From assembly GCF_017353185.1 (NCBI RefSeq), contig NZ_JAFMYV010000019.1, positions 16,873-80,872 on the forward strand: 64,000 nucleotides of DNA, read 5' to 3'. The DNA comes from Fibrella rubiginis. GTDB taxonomy: Bacteria > Bacteroidota > Bacteroidia > Cytophagales > Spirosomataceae. The notes beneath the pieces are model-generated. The model was not told where the DNA came from. It made no database searches and worked only from the letters and a program-made list of their open reading frames with translations. The stretch's first letter is position 1; each line of letters starts with the position of its first letter. The position numbers and the translations under genes are program-made. Shown piece after piece: positions 49,792 to 59,232 of the stretch.

Positions 49792-51795
49792 TTATCGTAG
49801 CATCCGTAGCCGGATGGCCGACGGGTTACCCGGATCGGCGAAGAGTGTGATGATCGCTTTGTTAAAATCGGCTTCGTTGGCCTCGCTGATGTTCATAAAT
49901 GTTTGCGGGTTGCGATCTACCAGCGGAAACCACGACGACTGCACCTGGATCATCAACCGGTGCCCCTTGCGGAATGTGTGCAAAGCATCATTCAACGTAA
50001 ATGCCACCGTTGTGGGTTGGCCCGGCACAAACGCCTCCGGTTTTTCGAGCGAGTTTCTAAATTTCCCCCGCATCACATCGGCCCGCACCAGCCGTTGATA
50101 GCCCGCCATGGTAACGGGTTTTGCCCCGGCTATAACTGGTTTTGGGCTCGAGGCCGTATCGGGCAGGACGTCGATGAGTTTTACAATAAAATCAGCGTCG
50201 GTGCTACTGACCGCTACGCGCAGATCAACAGAGATAGGACCGGCCAGGGTCATATCAGCCGACAGCGGTTCGGTTTGGAACACGAGCACGTCTGGGCGGC
50301 GGGCAGCAAAGCGTTGATCCTCAATCATGTATGCATTGTTTCGCCGTGACCAGGTGCCGTCGGTATACGGTACAGGCTTGGCGGGATCGCTCACGTATTC
50401 GTAGCGGGTAGGGGCAGAGGGGGGTGTGTTAGTTAGTTGGCCGTTGGCACTAAGGTACATGGCTTGCTCAGTCACGTTTTGTGGTGGCCACTGCGCAAAC
50501 GTGCGCCACTGGTTGGTACCGGTATCGAACACGCGGGCTTCGGCAGTGTTGTGATGGCCTTTGTCTTTCAGGTAAAAATTGAAAAACGGCGTTTCCACTG
50601 AGTCACGATAGCTTTTGGCGGTATTTTGCCCGAATTGAAAATCGCCGAACTTGCTGAAATCACGTCCTGCCCAGGCCCCGTGTGTCCACGGACCCATCAC
50701 AAGTTGATTCTGGTTGCCTGCCCTTTTTTCCAGGGTAGCGTAGGTGTTCAGTGCACCAAACAGATCTTCGGCATCATACCAGCCACCCACCACGAGCGTT
50801 GCCGGGGGCGTGCTGCCGGGCCGGACCATGTTCAGGTGTGGGCGGATGTTGCGGGCCTTCCAGTAGCCATCGTAGGTGTCGTGGGCCAGATACTCGTTCC
50901 AGATTTTGCCCTTGTTGTTGAAATAAGCCGGGCCGTTGGCGTTTTTGATAGGGCCGAGGTTCAGGAGAAACTGATACATGTCGGCAGCGTCGACGGTAAA
51001 TAGTTCCGGATAGTCGGTCACCGGGCCGGTGCGGGGAGCGTCGAAATAATTCATGAACGAGAAATTGTCGAGCAGAAAAAACGCGCCGTTATGGCGGGCA
51101 TCGTCGCCTGCAAATTCATCGGTAACGGGGGCTTGCGGCGAGACTGCTTTAATAGCCGGGTGGGCGTTGGGCAGGGCCGCCGAGGCGTAGAAACCGGGAT
51201 AGGAAATGCCCATGATGCCTACGCGTCCGTTGTTGTTCGGTATGTTTTTGAGCAGCCATTCAATGGTGTCGTAGGTATCGGTACTTTCGTCGACAGGGCC
51301 AACCGGGCTTAAGTTTTTCAGGTTTCGCTGTGTTCTGGTAGTGGTATCGGGGAAGTAGCCACTTCTTTTTGTGTATTTCCGCTTTAACTCTTCCATCGAC
51401 CCATTCACACCGCTGACGTGGGGCGTCATTTCCTCGAAGTTGCCTTCGCTCATGTAGCGTCCCCGCACGTCCTGAAAGACGAAAATGTACTTCTCCTGCG
51501 ACAGCTCGCTCGACGGGCCGGGGCCGCGTTTGGGATACTTCGTCTCGCCATAAGGGCCCGCCGAGTAGGGCGTCCGTTCCATTAAAAACGGGTAACGCGG
51601 CCCGCCACTACGATTAGTCGACGCATCCTTTGGTACGTAAATTAGCGTATAAAGTTTAACGCCATCGCGCATGGTAATCTGCCGATCCAGTTTAATATAA
51701 TTGGCGCGAACAAATGCTGAATCAGCAGGAGTTTGGGCGAGTAAGGGCAGGGAGAGAGCAGTACTAAAAAGCAGCAGTAGCGCGCGCAGAGTCAT
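49792..51795 (-). CDS. Exported CocE/NonD (X-Pro dipeptidyl-peptidase S15-like) hydrolase
   Basis: 667 residues from the ATG at 51795, chosen for the signal peptide TLRALLLLFSTALSLPLLAQ. The alpha/beta-hydrolase part has the nucleophile Ser198 in GIMGISYPGFYAS and the early strand RDGVKLYTLIYVPKD. A C-terminal jelly-roll domain follows (about 430-667, MTLAGPISVDLRVAVSSTDADFIVKLIDVLPD; GHRLMIQVQSSWFPLVDRNPQ). Enzymes of this class hydrolyse acyl esters, beta-lactam side chains or X-Pro dipeptides. The substrate cannot be read. Probably periplasmic. Confidence 0.9.
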   Translation of the reverse strand: MTLRALLLLFSTALSLPLLAQTPADSAFVRANYIKLDRQITMRDGVKLYTLIYVPKDASTNRSGGPRYPFLMERTPYSAGPYGETKYPKRGPGPSSELSQEKYIFVFQDVRGRYMSEGNFEEMTPHVSGVNGSMEELKRKYTKRSGYFPDTTTRTQRNLKNLSPVGPVDESTDTYDTIEWLLKNIPNNNGRVGIMGISYPGFYASAALPNAHPAIKAVSPQAPVTDEFAGDDARHNGAFFLLDNFSFMNYFDAPRTGPVTDYPELFTVDAADMYQFLLNLGPIKNANGPAYFNNKGKIWNEYLAHDTYDGYWKARNIRPHLNMVRPGSTPPATLVVGGWYDAEDLFGALNTYATLEKRAGNQNQLVMGPWTHGAWAGRDFSKFGDFQFGQNTAKSYRDSVETPFFNFYLKDKGHHNTAEARVFDTGTNQWRTFAQWPPQNVTEQAMYLSANGQLTNTPPSAPTRYEYVSDPAKPVPYTDGTWSRRNNAYMIEDQRFAARRPDVLVFQTEPLSADMTLAGPISVDLRVAVSSTDADFIVKLIDVLPDTASSPKPVIAGAKPVTMAGYQRLVRADVMRGKFRNSLEKPEAFVPGQPTTVAFTLNDALHTFRKGHRLMIQVQSSWFPLVDRNPQTFMNISEANEADFNKAIITLFADPGNPSAIRLRMLR

Positions 51796-51972
51796 ATAGT
51801 ATGTGATTGACGAATGGCTCAAAAGTACGGATGCAAGCCCATTTGGCTACAGCAGTTTATCCAAAATCGCAGGAGGCACAAATCCAGCACAATCTTAAAA
51901 TCGTACTACTAACACAACCGTATGGATTAAAAAGAGATCAGTCTACTTGATTGGATACAAATATTTCGTTAC

Positions 51973-52617
51973 TTGGAAAATGAACCCACGCTAAACCCCT
52001 TGCCAACAGACGCCTCGCAACCGCTATTGATCGAACTACATTATCTGCCCTGCATTGCCGTTTTTCGGGGTATGGCTCAGGCCAGCGAGGTGTGGATCGA
52101 GGCGCACGAAAACTACCAGAAACAGAGCTACCGAAACCGTTGCTACGTACTAACGGCCAATGGTGTCGACACGCTGACGGTACCGGTACGCGAAGGGACG
52201 CGGAAACCGCCCATCCGCGAGGTGCAGATTGATTACGCACAGCACTGGATTGACCGGCATTTGCGCTGTTTGCAAGCTGCCTACGCAAAATCCCCCTATT
52301 TCGAGTATGTAATGCCCGAAATTGAGGCTATTCTGACCCGGCGTTACCCGTTGCTGTTTGACCTGAACTGGACACTGCTGACATTCTGTCGGACGTGGTT
52401 ACGGCTTAAGACACCCGTTAACCTGACAGAATGCTACGTAAAAGGACCCCAACCCGGCCTATTTGACGCCCGGTCGAAAGTCTTGCCCGCCCAGAGGGCT
52501 GAAATGGCTTTGTTTGGCCCCCCAAAGCCCTATCAGCAAAATTTTGGACCCGAATTTGTACCAAACCTGAGCATACTGGACCTGCTGTTTGCGGGAGGAG
52601 AGTTGAGAGATAAGTGA
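51973..52617 (+). CDS. WbqC-like family protein
   Basis: 214 residues starting at a TTG (51973); no ATG precedes the conserved part (LLIELHYLPCIAVFRGMAQASEVWIEAHENYQKQSYRNRCYVLTANGVDTLTVPV, IDYAQHWIDRHLRCLQAAYAKSPYFEYVMPEIEAIL). This is the WbqC pattern. The family occurs in O-antigen loci and in Bacteroidota near the signal peptidase genes, with unproven activity (proposed transfer onto sugars). A slightly later TTG could also serve as start. The stop lies in a decayed palindrome. Confidence 0.85.
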   Translation: MENEPTLNPLPTDASQPLLIELHYLPCIAVFRGMAQASEVWIEAHENYQKQSYRNRCYVLTANGVDTLTVPVREGTRKPPIREVQIDYAQHWIDRHLRCLQAAYAKSPYFEYVMPEIEAILTRRYPLLFDLNWTLLTFCRTWLRLKTPVNLTECYVKGPQPGLFDARSKVLPAQRAEMALFGPPKPYQQNFGPEFVPNLSILDLLFAGGELRDK

Positions 52618-52703
52618 CAAATGGTTAATGCTAAGTGAGCTGACGCAAGTTTACTTTTAGATGATACATTCCGCACCTACCACTCAGCGTTCATCACTTA
52701 TCT
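52609..52703. repeat. Decayed inverted repeat (IR-I)
   Basis: AGATAAGTGA (52609-52618) pairs with TCACTTATCT near 52694-52703. Further matches GCTAAGTG/CACTCAGC lie inside, with deletions. An apex-like GAGCTGACGCAAG is present at 52638. It overlaps the end of the wbqC-like gene, in the same position as the intact palindromes. Confidence 0.6.
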
Positions 52704-52776
52704 GCCCCGGCGAACAAACCAAAAATAAAATACGTTAAATCAGTAAGACGCTAATACGACTGAGGACCTAAAGCGA

Positions 52777-55308
52777 ATGGAAGCAAAATTTTCAAACCGC
52801 GTGAAAGAAGTCATCTCGCTAAGTCGAGAGGAGGCTTTGCGGCTCGGGCACGACTATATCGGCACCGAACACTTACTGCTTGGCATGATTCGCGAGGGCG
52901 AAGGCGTAGCGGTGGGATTGCTTAAAAAGTTGTCGATTTCACTCGACGAACTGCGCATCACCATCGAACAAGCCACGAAAGGAACCGCAACAAACAACGT
53001 CAAGAATCTGGCGAATATCCCCCTGACCCGTCAGTCGGAGAAGACCCTGAAGATTACGTATCTGGAAGCGAAGATTTTCAAAAGCCCGCTGATCGGCACC
53101 GAACACCTACTCTTGTCGATTCTGCGTGACGAAGACAACGTCGCCACCCAGATTCTGCATAAGTTCAACGTTAACTACGAAGTCATTAAGGAAATGCTGG
53201 AATACCAATCAACCGGAAGCAAACCCACAATGGCCCACGACACCGACGATGACGACGACGCCGCACGCGGCATGTTTGGCAACGCGGGCAGTGGTGGTCA
53301 GGGTAAAGACAAAGGCTCGGAAAAATCGCGTACTCCGGTACTCGACAATTTTGGCCGTGATCTGACCAAATTGGCCGAATTGGGTAAACTAGACCCTATT
53401 GTGGGTCGTGAAAAAGAGATCGAACGCGTGGCCCAGATCCTGAGCCGCCGTAAGAAAAACAACCCGATCCTGATCGGTGAGCCGGGCGTTGGTAAGACAG
53501 CTATCGCTGAAGGACTGGCCCTGCGCATTGTGCAGAAGAAAGTGTCGCGGGTGCTGTTTGGCAAGCGCGTCGTTACGCTCGATTTAGCCTCTTTAGTGGC
53601 TGGCACCAAATACCGGGGTCAGTTTGAAGAGCGCATGAAAGCGGTGATGAACGAGCTGGAAAAATCACCCGAAGTGATCCTGTTTATCGACGAGCTACAC
53701 ACGATTGTGGGTGCCGGCGGTGCATCGGGTTCGCTCGACGCCTCGAACATGTTCAAGCCTGCCCTGGCTCGCGGCGACATTCAATGCATTGGTGCCACCA
53801 CGCTGGATGAGTACCGTCAGTACATCGAGAAAGATGGTGCCCTGGCCCGTCGTTTCCAGATGGTGATGGTGGATGCTACGTCAATTGACGAGACCATCGA
53901 GATCCTGAACAACATCAAGGATAAGTACGAAGATCACCACCACGTAACCTACACGCCGGAGGCCATCGAAGCCGCCGTGAAACTGTCGGAACGGTACATT
54001 AGTGACCGCTTCCTGCCCGACAAGGCCATCGACGTAATGGACGAGGTAGGTGCCCGCGTACACATCAGCAACATCACCGTCCCTGACGATATTCTCCGCC
54101 TCGAAGAGTCGATCGAGAATATTAAGAAAGAGAAAAATCAGGTGGTGAAAAGCCAGAAGTACGAAGAGGCGGCTCAACTGCGCGACAAAGAAAAGCGCCT
54201 GATCGACCAACTCGACCGCGCTAAGCTGGCCTGGGAAGAAGACACCAAGAAGCGCCGTTACACCGTAAACGAAGAAAGCGTGGCCGAAGTAGTGGCTATG
54301 ATGACGGGCATTCCGGTTACGAGCGTATCGAACGACGAGGGCAAGAAACTCGTCAACATGGGCGAGGAACTGAAGGGTAAAGTCATTGGGCAGGCCTCGG
54401 CAATCGAGAAGCTGGTCAAAGCCATTCAGCGCACCCGCGTTGGGTTGAAAGATCCCAAGAAGCCCATTGGTTCGTTTATCTTCCTTGGCCCCACGGGCGT
54501 TGGTAAGACCGAATTGGCCAAGGTGCTGGCCACCTACCTGTTCGACAAAGACGACGCACTGGTGCGCATTGACATGAGCGAATACATGGAGAAATTCAGC
54601 GTATCGCGCTTGGTGGGCGCCCCTCCGGGCTACGTGGGTTATGAGGAAGGCGGTCAGTTGACGGAGAAAATCCGCCGCAAGCCGTATTCAGTAGTATTGC
54701 TTGACGAGATTGAGAAGGCCCACCCGGATGTGTTCAACATCCTGTTGCAGGTGCTCGACGATGGTATCCTGACCGATGGTCTGGGTCGCCGCGTTGACTT
54801 CCGTAACACAATCATCATCATGACTTCCAACATTGGGGTACGTGATTTGAAAGATTTCGGTGCCGGTATCGGTTTTGCGTCGAAGAAGAGCAGCGAAAAT
54901 CAGGATGATCTGATGAAGTCAACGATTCAGAATGCCCTGCGGAAAGCCTTCTCGCCGGAGTTCCTGAACCGTCTCGACGACGTGATCGTGTTCAACTCGT
55001 TGCAGCGCGAAGACATCCACCTCATCATCGACCTGATGCTGGGCAAGTTGCTGGGCCGCGTCACTAACCTGGGCTATGCCGTTGAACTCACCGAGAAGGC
55101 GAAAGACTTCCTGGCCGAGAAAGGCTACGACCCGCAGTATGGTGCCCGTCCGTTGAGCCGTGCCATTCAGCGGTATCTCGAAGACCCCGTGGCCGAAGAG
55201 ATTCTGAAAGGCGAACTCAAAGAGGGCGACGTGCTTCTGGCCGATTACAGCGGCGAAGGCGATGCACTTCAGATCACGGTGAAAAAGCCTGAGGCTGTAG
55301 TAGAGTAA
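52777..55308 (+). CDS. clpC: ATP-dependent Clp protease ATPase subunit ClpC
   Basis: 843 residues. N-terminal Clp repeats (1-150; EALRLGHDYIGTEHLLLGMIREGEGVA). A first AAA+ domain has Walker A GEPGVGKT near residue 235 and Walker B LFIDELHTIVGAGG. A UVR-type coiled coil follows near 455-485 (QKYEEAAQLRDKEKRLIDQL). A second AAA+ domain has Walker A GPTGVGKT near 570 and VLLDEIEKAHPDVFN, then the D2-small domain. An IGF tripeptide in GAGIGFASKK is placed like the ClpP-contact loop. It unfolds proteins and feeds them to ClpP in the cytoplasm. Monocistronic, with a strong terminator after it. Confidence 0.96.
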   Translation: MEAKFSNRVKEVISLSREEALRLGHDYIGTEHLLLGMIREGEGVAVGLLKKLSISLDELRITIEQATKGTATNNVKNLANIPLTRQSEKTLKITYLEAKIFKSPLIGTEHLLLSILRDEDNVATQILHKFNVNYEVIKEMLEYQSTGSKPTMAHDTDDDDDAARGMFGNAGSGGQGKDKGSEKSRTPVLDNFGRDLTKLAELGKLDPIVGREKEIERVAQILSRRKKNNPILIGEPGVGKTAIAEGLALRIVQKKVSRVLFGKRVVTLDLASLVAGTKYRGQFEERMKAVMNELEKSPEVILFIDELHTIVGAGGASGSLDASNMFKPALARGDIQCIGATTLDEYRQYIEKDGALARRFQMVMVDATSIDETIEILNNIKDKYEDHHHVTYTPEAIEAAVKLSERYISDRFLPDKAIDVMDEVGARVHISNITVPDDILRLEESIENIKKEKNQVVKSQKYEEAAQLRDKEKRLIDQLDRAKLAWEEDTKKRRYTVNEESVAEVVAMMTGIPVTSVSNDEGKKLVNMGEELKGKVIGQASAIEKLVKAIQRTRVGLKDPKKPIGSFIFLGPTGVGKTELAKVLATYLFDKDDALVRIDMSEYMEKFSVSRLVGAPPGYVGYEEGGQLTEKIRRKPYSVVLLDEIEKAHPDVFNILLQVLDDGILTDGLGRRVDFRNTIIIMTSNIGVRDLKDFGAGIGFASKKSSENQDDLMKSTIQNALRKAFSPEFLNRLDDVIVFNSLQREDIHLIIDLMLGKLLGRVTNLGYAVELTEKAKDFLAEKGYDPQYGARPLSRAIQRYLEDPVAEEILKGELKEGDVLLADYSGEGDALQITVKKPEAVVE

Positions 55309-55330
55309 GCTAGTCTAATCCATATATAAC

Positions 55331-55362
55331 GAAGCCGCCCCAGCATCTGCTGGGGCGGCTTC
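55331..55362 (+). terminator. Strong intrinsic terminator of clpC
   Basis: GAAGCCGCCCCAGCA pairs with TGCTGGGGCGGCTTC (15 bp), followed by GTTTGTTT. The rest of the 370-bp gap to 55679 shows no gene; a TACCTTTAT near 55528 resembles a -7 box. Confidence 0.88.
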
Positions 55363-55678
55363 GTTTGTTTATACGCTTATTTAGGCTGGTTGTTTCGATG
55401 ACTGTACCACTAGCAAACTAATAGCGACGAGGTTGCCAACATACCAACCATAATAAGCCCTTCTACCTATCGAGACTGTGCCCGATCTGGCAGTAGATTG
55501 ATGAATACACGCGTATGTGTAACGTTTACCTTTATATTCTGGTAAATTGGTGCTTTGCTGCTAAAAGCTATACCCATACTGTAACGCAGATTAACTTGAT
55601 TTTCCCGTAGCCTAAACAACCCTCCCTATGTGTAATCACTTGCCGGGGGTTTACGTTCTAGCTGAAACAACGACGACG

Positions 55679-56869
55679 ATGAGTACACAACTACGTTTTA
55701 CCAGCTTGTTGCTATTACTAAGTCAAGTCGCCGTAGCGCAAACCGAACGGGGTGTAAACTGGTGGTCGGGTGGGGTGGGTACGCGCTCCGGTCAGACAGA
55801 ATTGTACCAGGATATCTCTGAGCAGCAGTCCCTCGATTTGTCGTTAACGCAGGGCACTTTTGTGCGCAGCAACCTGCTGGTGGGGGCCGACCTGCGCTAT
55901 ACCCGCACCCGCGATTTGAGCCGCCGTGGTCTTAACTTCGATGCCGTCACAGACAGCCGAAACGGGACCATATCCGTAGTGCCGTTTGTGCGTCATTTTT
56001 GGGGAAAACAGGCCTTGCGCGGCTATTTTGGCGGGGGGCTGTCTGTTAGTTATGGTCGTAACCGGATTATTACGGCCAACACGTTTCAGCGTGGATCAGA
56101 GAATCAGAATACCAACTGGCAGGTATCGCCGGAGGTACAGGCAGGCCTTTTTTATAGCATTAAGCCGCACTGGGGCATCGACCTTAATGCCCGGTCGAGC
56201 GTAATTCCACTGGTGTTTGGCAATCTGAATTTAGGCTTGGTGGTGCTCACAGGCGTGAAAACCCGCGCACGTCCCGAACCCCGAAAAACGCCTAATCAAC
56301 TGCTTACGGGCAACTGGCTGGTTGGCGGGTCATTTTCGGTGGGTAGCCAGCAACGTAAGCTAATCTCGGCGACGGAGCAGGCGCAGGTAGTGCAGTCGCA
56401 GACCACGCAGCTGATAAGCTTACGTCCCAGCTTTGGCTATATGGCTGGTAACCGGTGGGTGGTTGGCGTGGCAATTCCCATCCGCAATCAAACCGTTACC
56501 AACGAATTTCTACGGTCGGCGCGGGCTACAACGGGGGGAGGAGCCGACGTGATTACCAAAGGCATTGGGTTGGAGCCTTTCGTGAAAAAATACCTGTTGT
56601 CTAGTCGCTTCGGTCCATATGTAGGCGCACAGGGGGGCTGGATTACAGAACGTACCATCGGCAGCGCAGGTGGAGCCACCACCCGCTACTCCCTGCGTGT
56701 AAGCGGCGGACTGGCTTATATGCTTGGGCAGCGATTTATTGCCGAAGCCGAAGTAGGGGGCCTGGGTCATGAATGGTCGAATACGACAGTGACGAATGAG
56801 TCCAGCAACCAGACCAACTTTGCCCTTACCCTGCGCCCGGCCCTCTCGCTGACGTATGTTTTTTTGTAG
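55679..56869 (+). CDS. Outer-membrane beta-barrel protein, paralogue 1
   Basis: 396 residues from the ATG at 55679, with signal peptide TQLRFTSLLLLLSQVAVAQ. The protein consists of two similar halves, each ending in a barrel-like run: the first contains RGYFGGGLSVSYGRNR and SPEVQAGLFYSIKPHWGIDLNARS, the second GPYVGAQGGWITE and VSGGLAYMLGQRFIAEAEVG. It ends in TYVFL. It shares this layout and several motifs with the next gene, so they arose by duplication. No specific family recognised; an outer-membrane location is inferred. Confidence 0.75.
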   Translation: MSTQLRFTSLLLLLSQVAVAQTERGVNWWSGGVGTRSGQTELYQDISEQQSLDLSLTQGTFVRSNLLVGADLRYTRTRDLSRRGLNFDAVTDSRNGTISVVPFVRHFWGKQALRGYFGGGLSVSYGRNRIITANTFQRGSENQNTNWQVSPEVQAGLFYSIKPHWGIDLNARSSVIPLVFGNLNLGLVVLTGVKTRARPEPRKTPNQLLTGNWLVGGSFSVGSQQRKLISATEQAQVVQSQTTQLISLRPSFGYMAGNRWVVGVAIPIRNQTVTNEFLRSARATTGGGADVITKGIGLEPFVKKYLLSSRFGPYVGAQGGWITERTIGSAGGATTRYSLRVSGGLAYMLGQRFIAEAEVGGLGHEWSNTTVTNESSNQTNFALTLRPALSLTYVFL

Positions 56870-57114
56870 AGTAAGAGACCGCATCCGCCTTAGCCGCAAT
56901 CGCTTGCCCTGCTAATGCTTTTGATGCCGAAGCCATTCTCATGGCAGCCCCTCACGCAATCTATTATTACCCACGACGAGCTACTGGCAGGGGGGCGTTG
57001 ACATTTTATATAACTGCCAAACCACACCAGCGCGGAGCCACCCTGAAGCAAATAACCTTCAAGCCCCTTAACATAGATTAACAACTTGACAACCACCAAC
57101 TAAATTGGGTTTAG

Positions 57115-57122
57115 TAGCTTTG
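57115..57122 (+). promoter_or_regulatory. -7 box TAGCTTTG for paralogue 2
   Basis: Exact TAnnTTTG match 22 bp before the ATG at 57145. It also shows that the in-frame upstream start at 57124 would lie at or before the transcript start. Confidence 0.65.
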
Positions 57123-57144
57123 ATTGACTACTAAATCCAATTTT

Positions 57145-58356
57145 ATGAAACACACTTTTCTCTTTTCCCTAAGCTTATTCTCCTTTGTTCATGCTGAAGC
57201 ACAGACCGGGAGAGGGCAGTCAATCACATCAGGCGACGTTGGTATTGCCTACACGTGGGGAAGTATCACAGGCACGGCAACCAGCCAGCCCTTCGCCACC
57301 AACGGGTACAACACCAGCCTGACTGTTGCTTTCAACCGGGGTGTTTTCGTGCGTGATAGCTGGCTGTTGGGCTACACCATTGGTTTTGGCCGAACCTGGC
57401 AGGGTAATACCACACAGTATAGTCAACGCACCCAATCAGACGCCGTTGTTCGTGGGAGTAGTGGATCGGTGGCGGGCTTCGTTCGGCGGTATTGGCCCGT
57501 GGCTGACCGTCTTTTTGTGTACGCGGGCGGGGGGCTGGGCGTGAGCTACGGCCGTAATAAAAGCGAACAGAAATCGGTGATGGCACCTAGCCAGGAGCTT
57601 ACGGTGACTGCTGCCAGTAATCAGGAAAACTGGTCGGCCGATCCGTCAGTGCAGGCGGGCCTGCTTTATGCCGTCTCTGATCGGTTTGGTGTTGAAGCGG
57701 GTATTCGCAGTAATGGACTGCCCATTGGGGCTAGTACGGCCAGCATTGGCGTAAATATATTGTCGGGCCGGGGTGGGGGAGCACAAGCTGAAGCGATCAC
57801 CGCGTTCCAAACGCAGGCGGGCCGCTGGCTACTGGGGGCCTCGCTGAGTGCGTTTGGTAACACCGCGCAGTACGGGGGGGCAAACGCGCAACAGAACAAT
57901 ACCCGTTACTCCACCGGCAGCGTTGGCCTGTCTGCCGGTCGGTTTGTTCGCAACAACACCGCAATTGGCCTGGCCCTTAGAGCTAGCTTGACCGCCACCG
58001 ACAACAACCTTTCGGCACCGGCAACCAATTACTATACCACCTATGTCATTGCGCCGTTTGTGCGGGCTTATAAAGGACAAAATCGGCTACGGCCTTTTGC
58101 CGAAGGTGGCGTTGAATTTAGCAGCACCATTCAGTCGGTAGACAGGCGTGTAGATCAGCAGCAGATAGGCGCGCAGGGTAGCGTTGGCATTGCTTATATG
58201 CTGGGGCAGCGATTTATTGTACAAACTACCCTGGCCACGCTCTACGGTCGGTATCTGTGGTACCCGAAACAAGCTGACAACGTTAAATCTAATATGTATA
58301 CCGTGGGTCTGACGGGTAGTACCGGCTCAAATCTGGCGGTAGCATATTCATTCTGA
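57145..58356 (+). CDS. Outer-membrane beta-barrel protein, paralogue 2
   Basis: 403 residues with a signal peptide (KHTFLFSLSLFSFVHAEAQ). Same two-halved layout as the gene before: FVYAGGGLGVSYGRNKSEQ and DPSVQAGLLYAVSDRFGVEAGIRSNGLPIG in the first half, RPFAEGGVEFSSTI and GSVGIAYMLGQRFIVQTTLATLYGR in the second, ending VAYSF. The shared SYGRN and AYMLGQRFI motifs show common origin. It has its own promoter. Its stop is one base from the stop of the convergent phosphodiesterase gene. Confidence 0.75.
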   Translation: MKHTFLFSLSLFSFVHAEAQTGRGQSITSGDVGIAYTWGSITGTATSQPFATNGYNTSLTVAFNRGVFVRDSWLLGYTIGFGRTWQGNTTQYSQRTQSDAVVRGSSGSVAGFVRRYWPVADRLFVYAGGGLGVSYGRNKSEQKSVMAPSQELTVTAASNQENWSADPSVQAGLLYAVSDRFGVEAGIRSNGLPIGASTASIGVNILSGRGGGAQAEAITAFQTQAGRWLLGASLSAFGNTAQYGGANAQQNNTRYSTGSVGLSAGRFVRNNTAIGLALRASLTATDNNLSAPATNYYTTYVIAPFVRAYKGQNRLRPFAEGGVEFSSTIQSVDRRVDQQQIGAQGSVGIAYMLGQRFIVQTTLATLYGRYLWYPKQADNVKSNMYTVGLTGSTGSNLAVAYSF

Positions 58357-58357
58357 A

Positions 58358-59119
58358 CTACTTAACCGCCGCTACGCACTCGGCTACTTTGTCGGTATTG
58401 AGCACGTCGACGCCTAATTTACGGAGCTGTTTCCAGGCTACGGGGTTGTCGGGGGCATTCCAGAAGCGGATGGGGCAACCGGCTTCGTGAGCACGTTTGA
58501 TAATGCGCTTGAGCTTGGCTTTATCGTCGTCGCCAATCTCGCCCGTGCCATCCCAGCGGGCGTAGGAGCGAAAATTGTCGGAGATCAGGGCCACTCGTTT
58601 CACCGTTTCATCGTCATACAGTTCACTGGGGCGACCGTCGAAAAAGATGAAAGCCGGGTAGTCGAGCAACTGTTCGGGGCGGGGCCGATTGCCGCTCACA
58701 ATAATCCGAATGGCCAGGGGGTTCATGTTCCGGTTGAAGACAGTCAGGTTCTGTTCCAGCAGTGCCCGCAGCAACGGAAGTACCTCCTCGGCTTTGTCTT
58801 TGGCATCGATAGAGAGGCTGAACGTGTAGCGGCGGTCGGGGCTGACACGGTCCTTGTGTTGGGCGAAAAGAGCCACAATAGGTTTCAGGTACGTCCCCTC
58901 CAGCGTTCGTTTGCTGGTGTCGGCTTCGGCGGGGGTGTGGCCAAGCACTAGCTTCCCATTGCGCACAAATACGTCGGCCTCGATATAATCCGCCTTTTGG
59001 GCTAGGGCCGCCGTAAGCGGCTGTGGTTTTTCATAGTCGTTATGCGCGAACACCTGCGGCTGGGCGAAGCCACTGAGTGAAAGAGTGAATAGATAAACAA
59101 GCGAAAGCAGATAGCGCAT
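58358..59119 (-). CDS. Exported glycerophosphodiester phosphodiesterase/PI-PLC-like protein
   Basis: 253 residues with a signal peptide (RYLLSLVYLFTLSLSGFAQ). The TIM-barrel family motifs are FAHNDYEKPQPLTAALAQKADYIEADVFVRNGKLVLGH (catalytic His and metal-binding Glu/Asp) and a late GCPIRFWNAPDNPVAWKQLRKLGVDVLNTDKV. Such enzymes cut phosphodiester bonds in glycerophospho-compounds or phosphoinositides. Probably periplasmic. Its substrate is not evident. Confidence 0.85.
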   Translation of the reverse strand: MRYLLSLVYLFTLSLSGFAQPQVFAHNDYEKPQPLTAALAQKADYIEADVFVRNGKLVLGHTPAEADTSKRTLEGTYLKPIVALFAQHKDRVSPDRRYTFSLSIDAKDKAEEVLPLLRALLEQNLTVFNRNMNPLAIRIIVSGNRPRPEQLLDYPAFIFFDGRPSELYDDETVKRVALISDNFRSYARWDGTGEIGDDDKAKLKRIIKRAHEAGCPIRFWNAPDNPVAWKQLRKLGVDVLNTDKVAECVAAVK

Positions 59120-59125
59120 AGGAGA

Positions 59126-59232
59126 TAATGATTTACGAATTACGATGTACGATTTACGATTTTTGCTGACGCACTACTACGTTGGCGCTAGCCACAGATC
59201 GTAAATCGTACATCGTAATTCGTAAATCATTA
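59126..59232. repeat. Perfect inverted repeat (IR-H), 35-bp arms
   Basis: Arms 59126-59160 and 59198-59232 are exact complements, made of TACGAT/TTTACG words. The 37-base loop holds GCTGACGC and GCGCTAGC. The right arm ends in the TAA stop of the Tat-exported oxidoreductase gene. The phosphodiesterase ATG lies 7 bp to the left. The word TACGATGTACGATTTACGAT also occurs alone at 41911. Confidence 0.93.
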
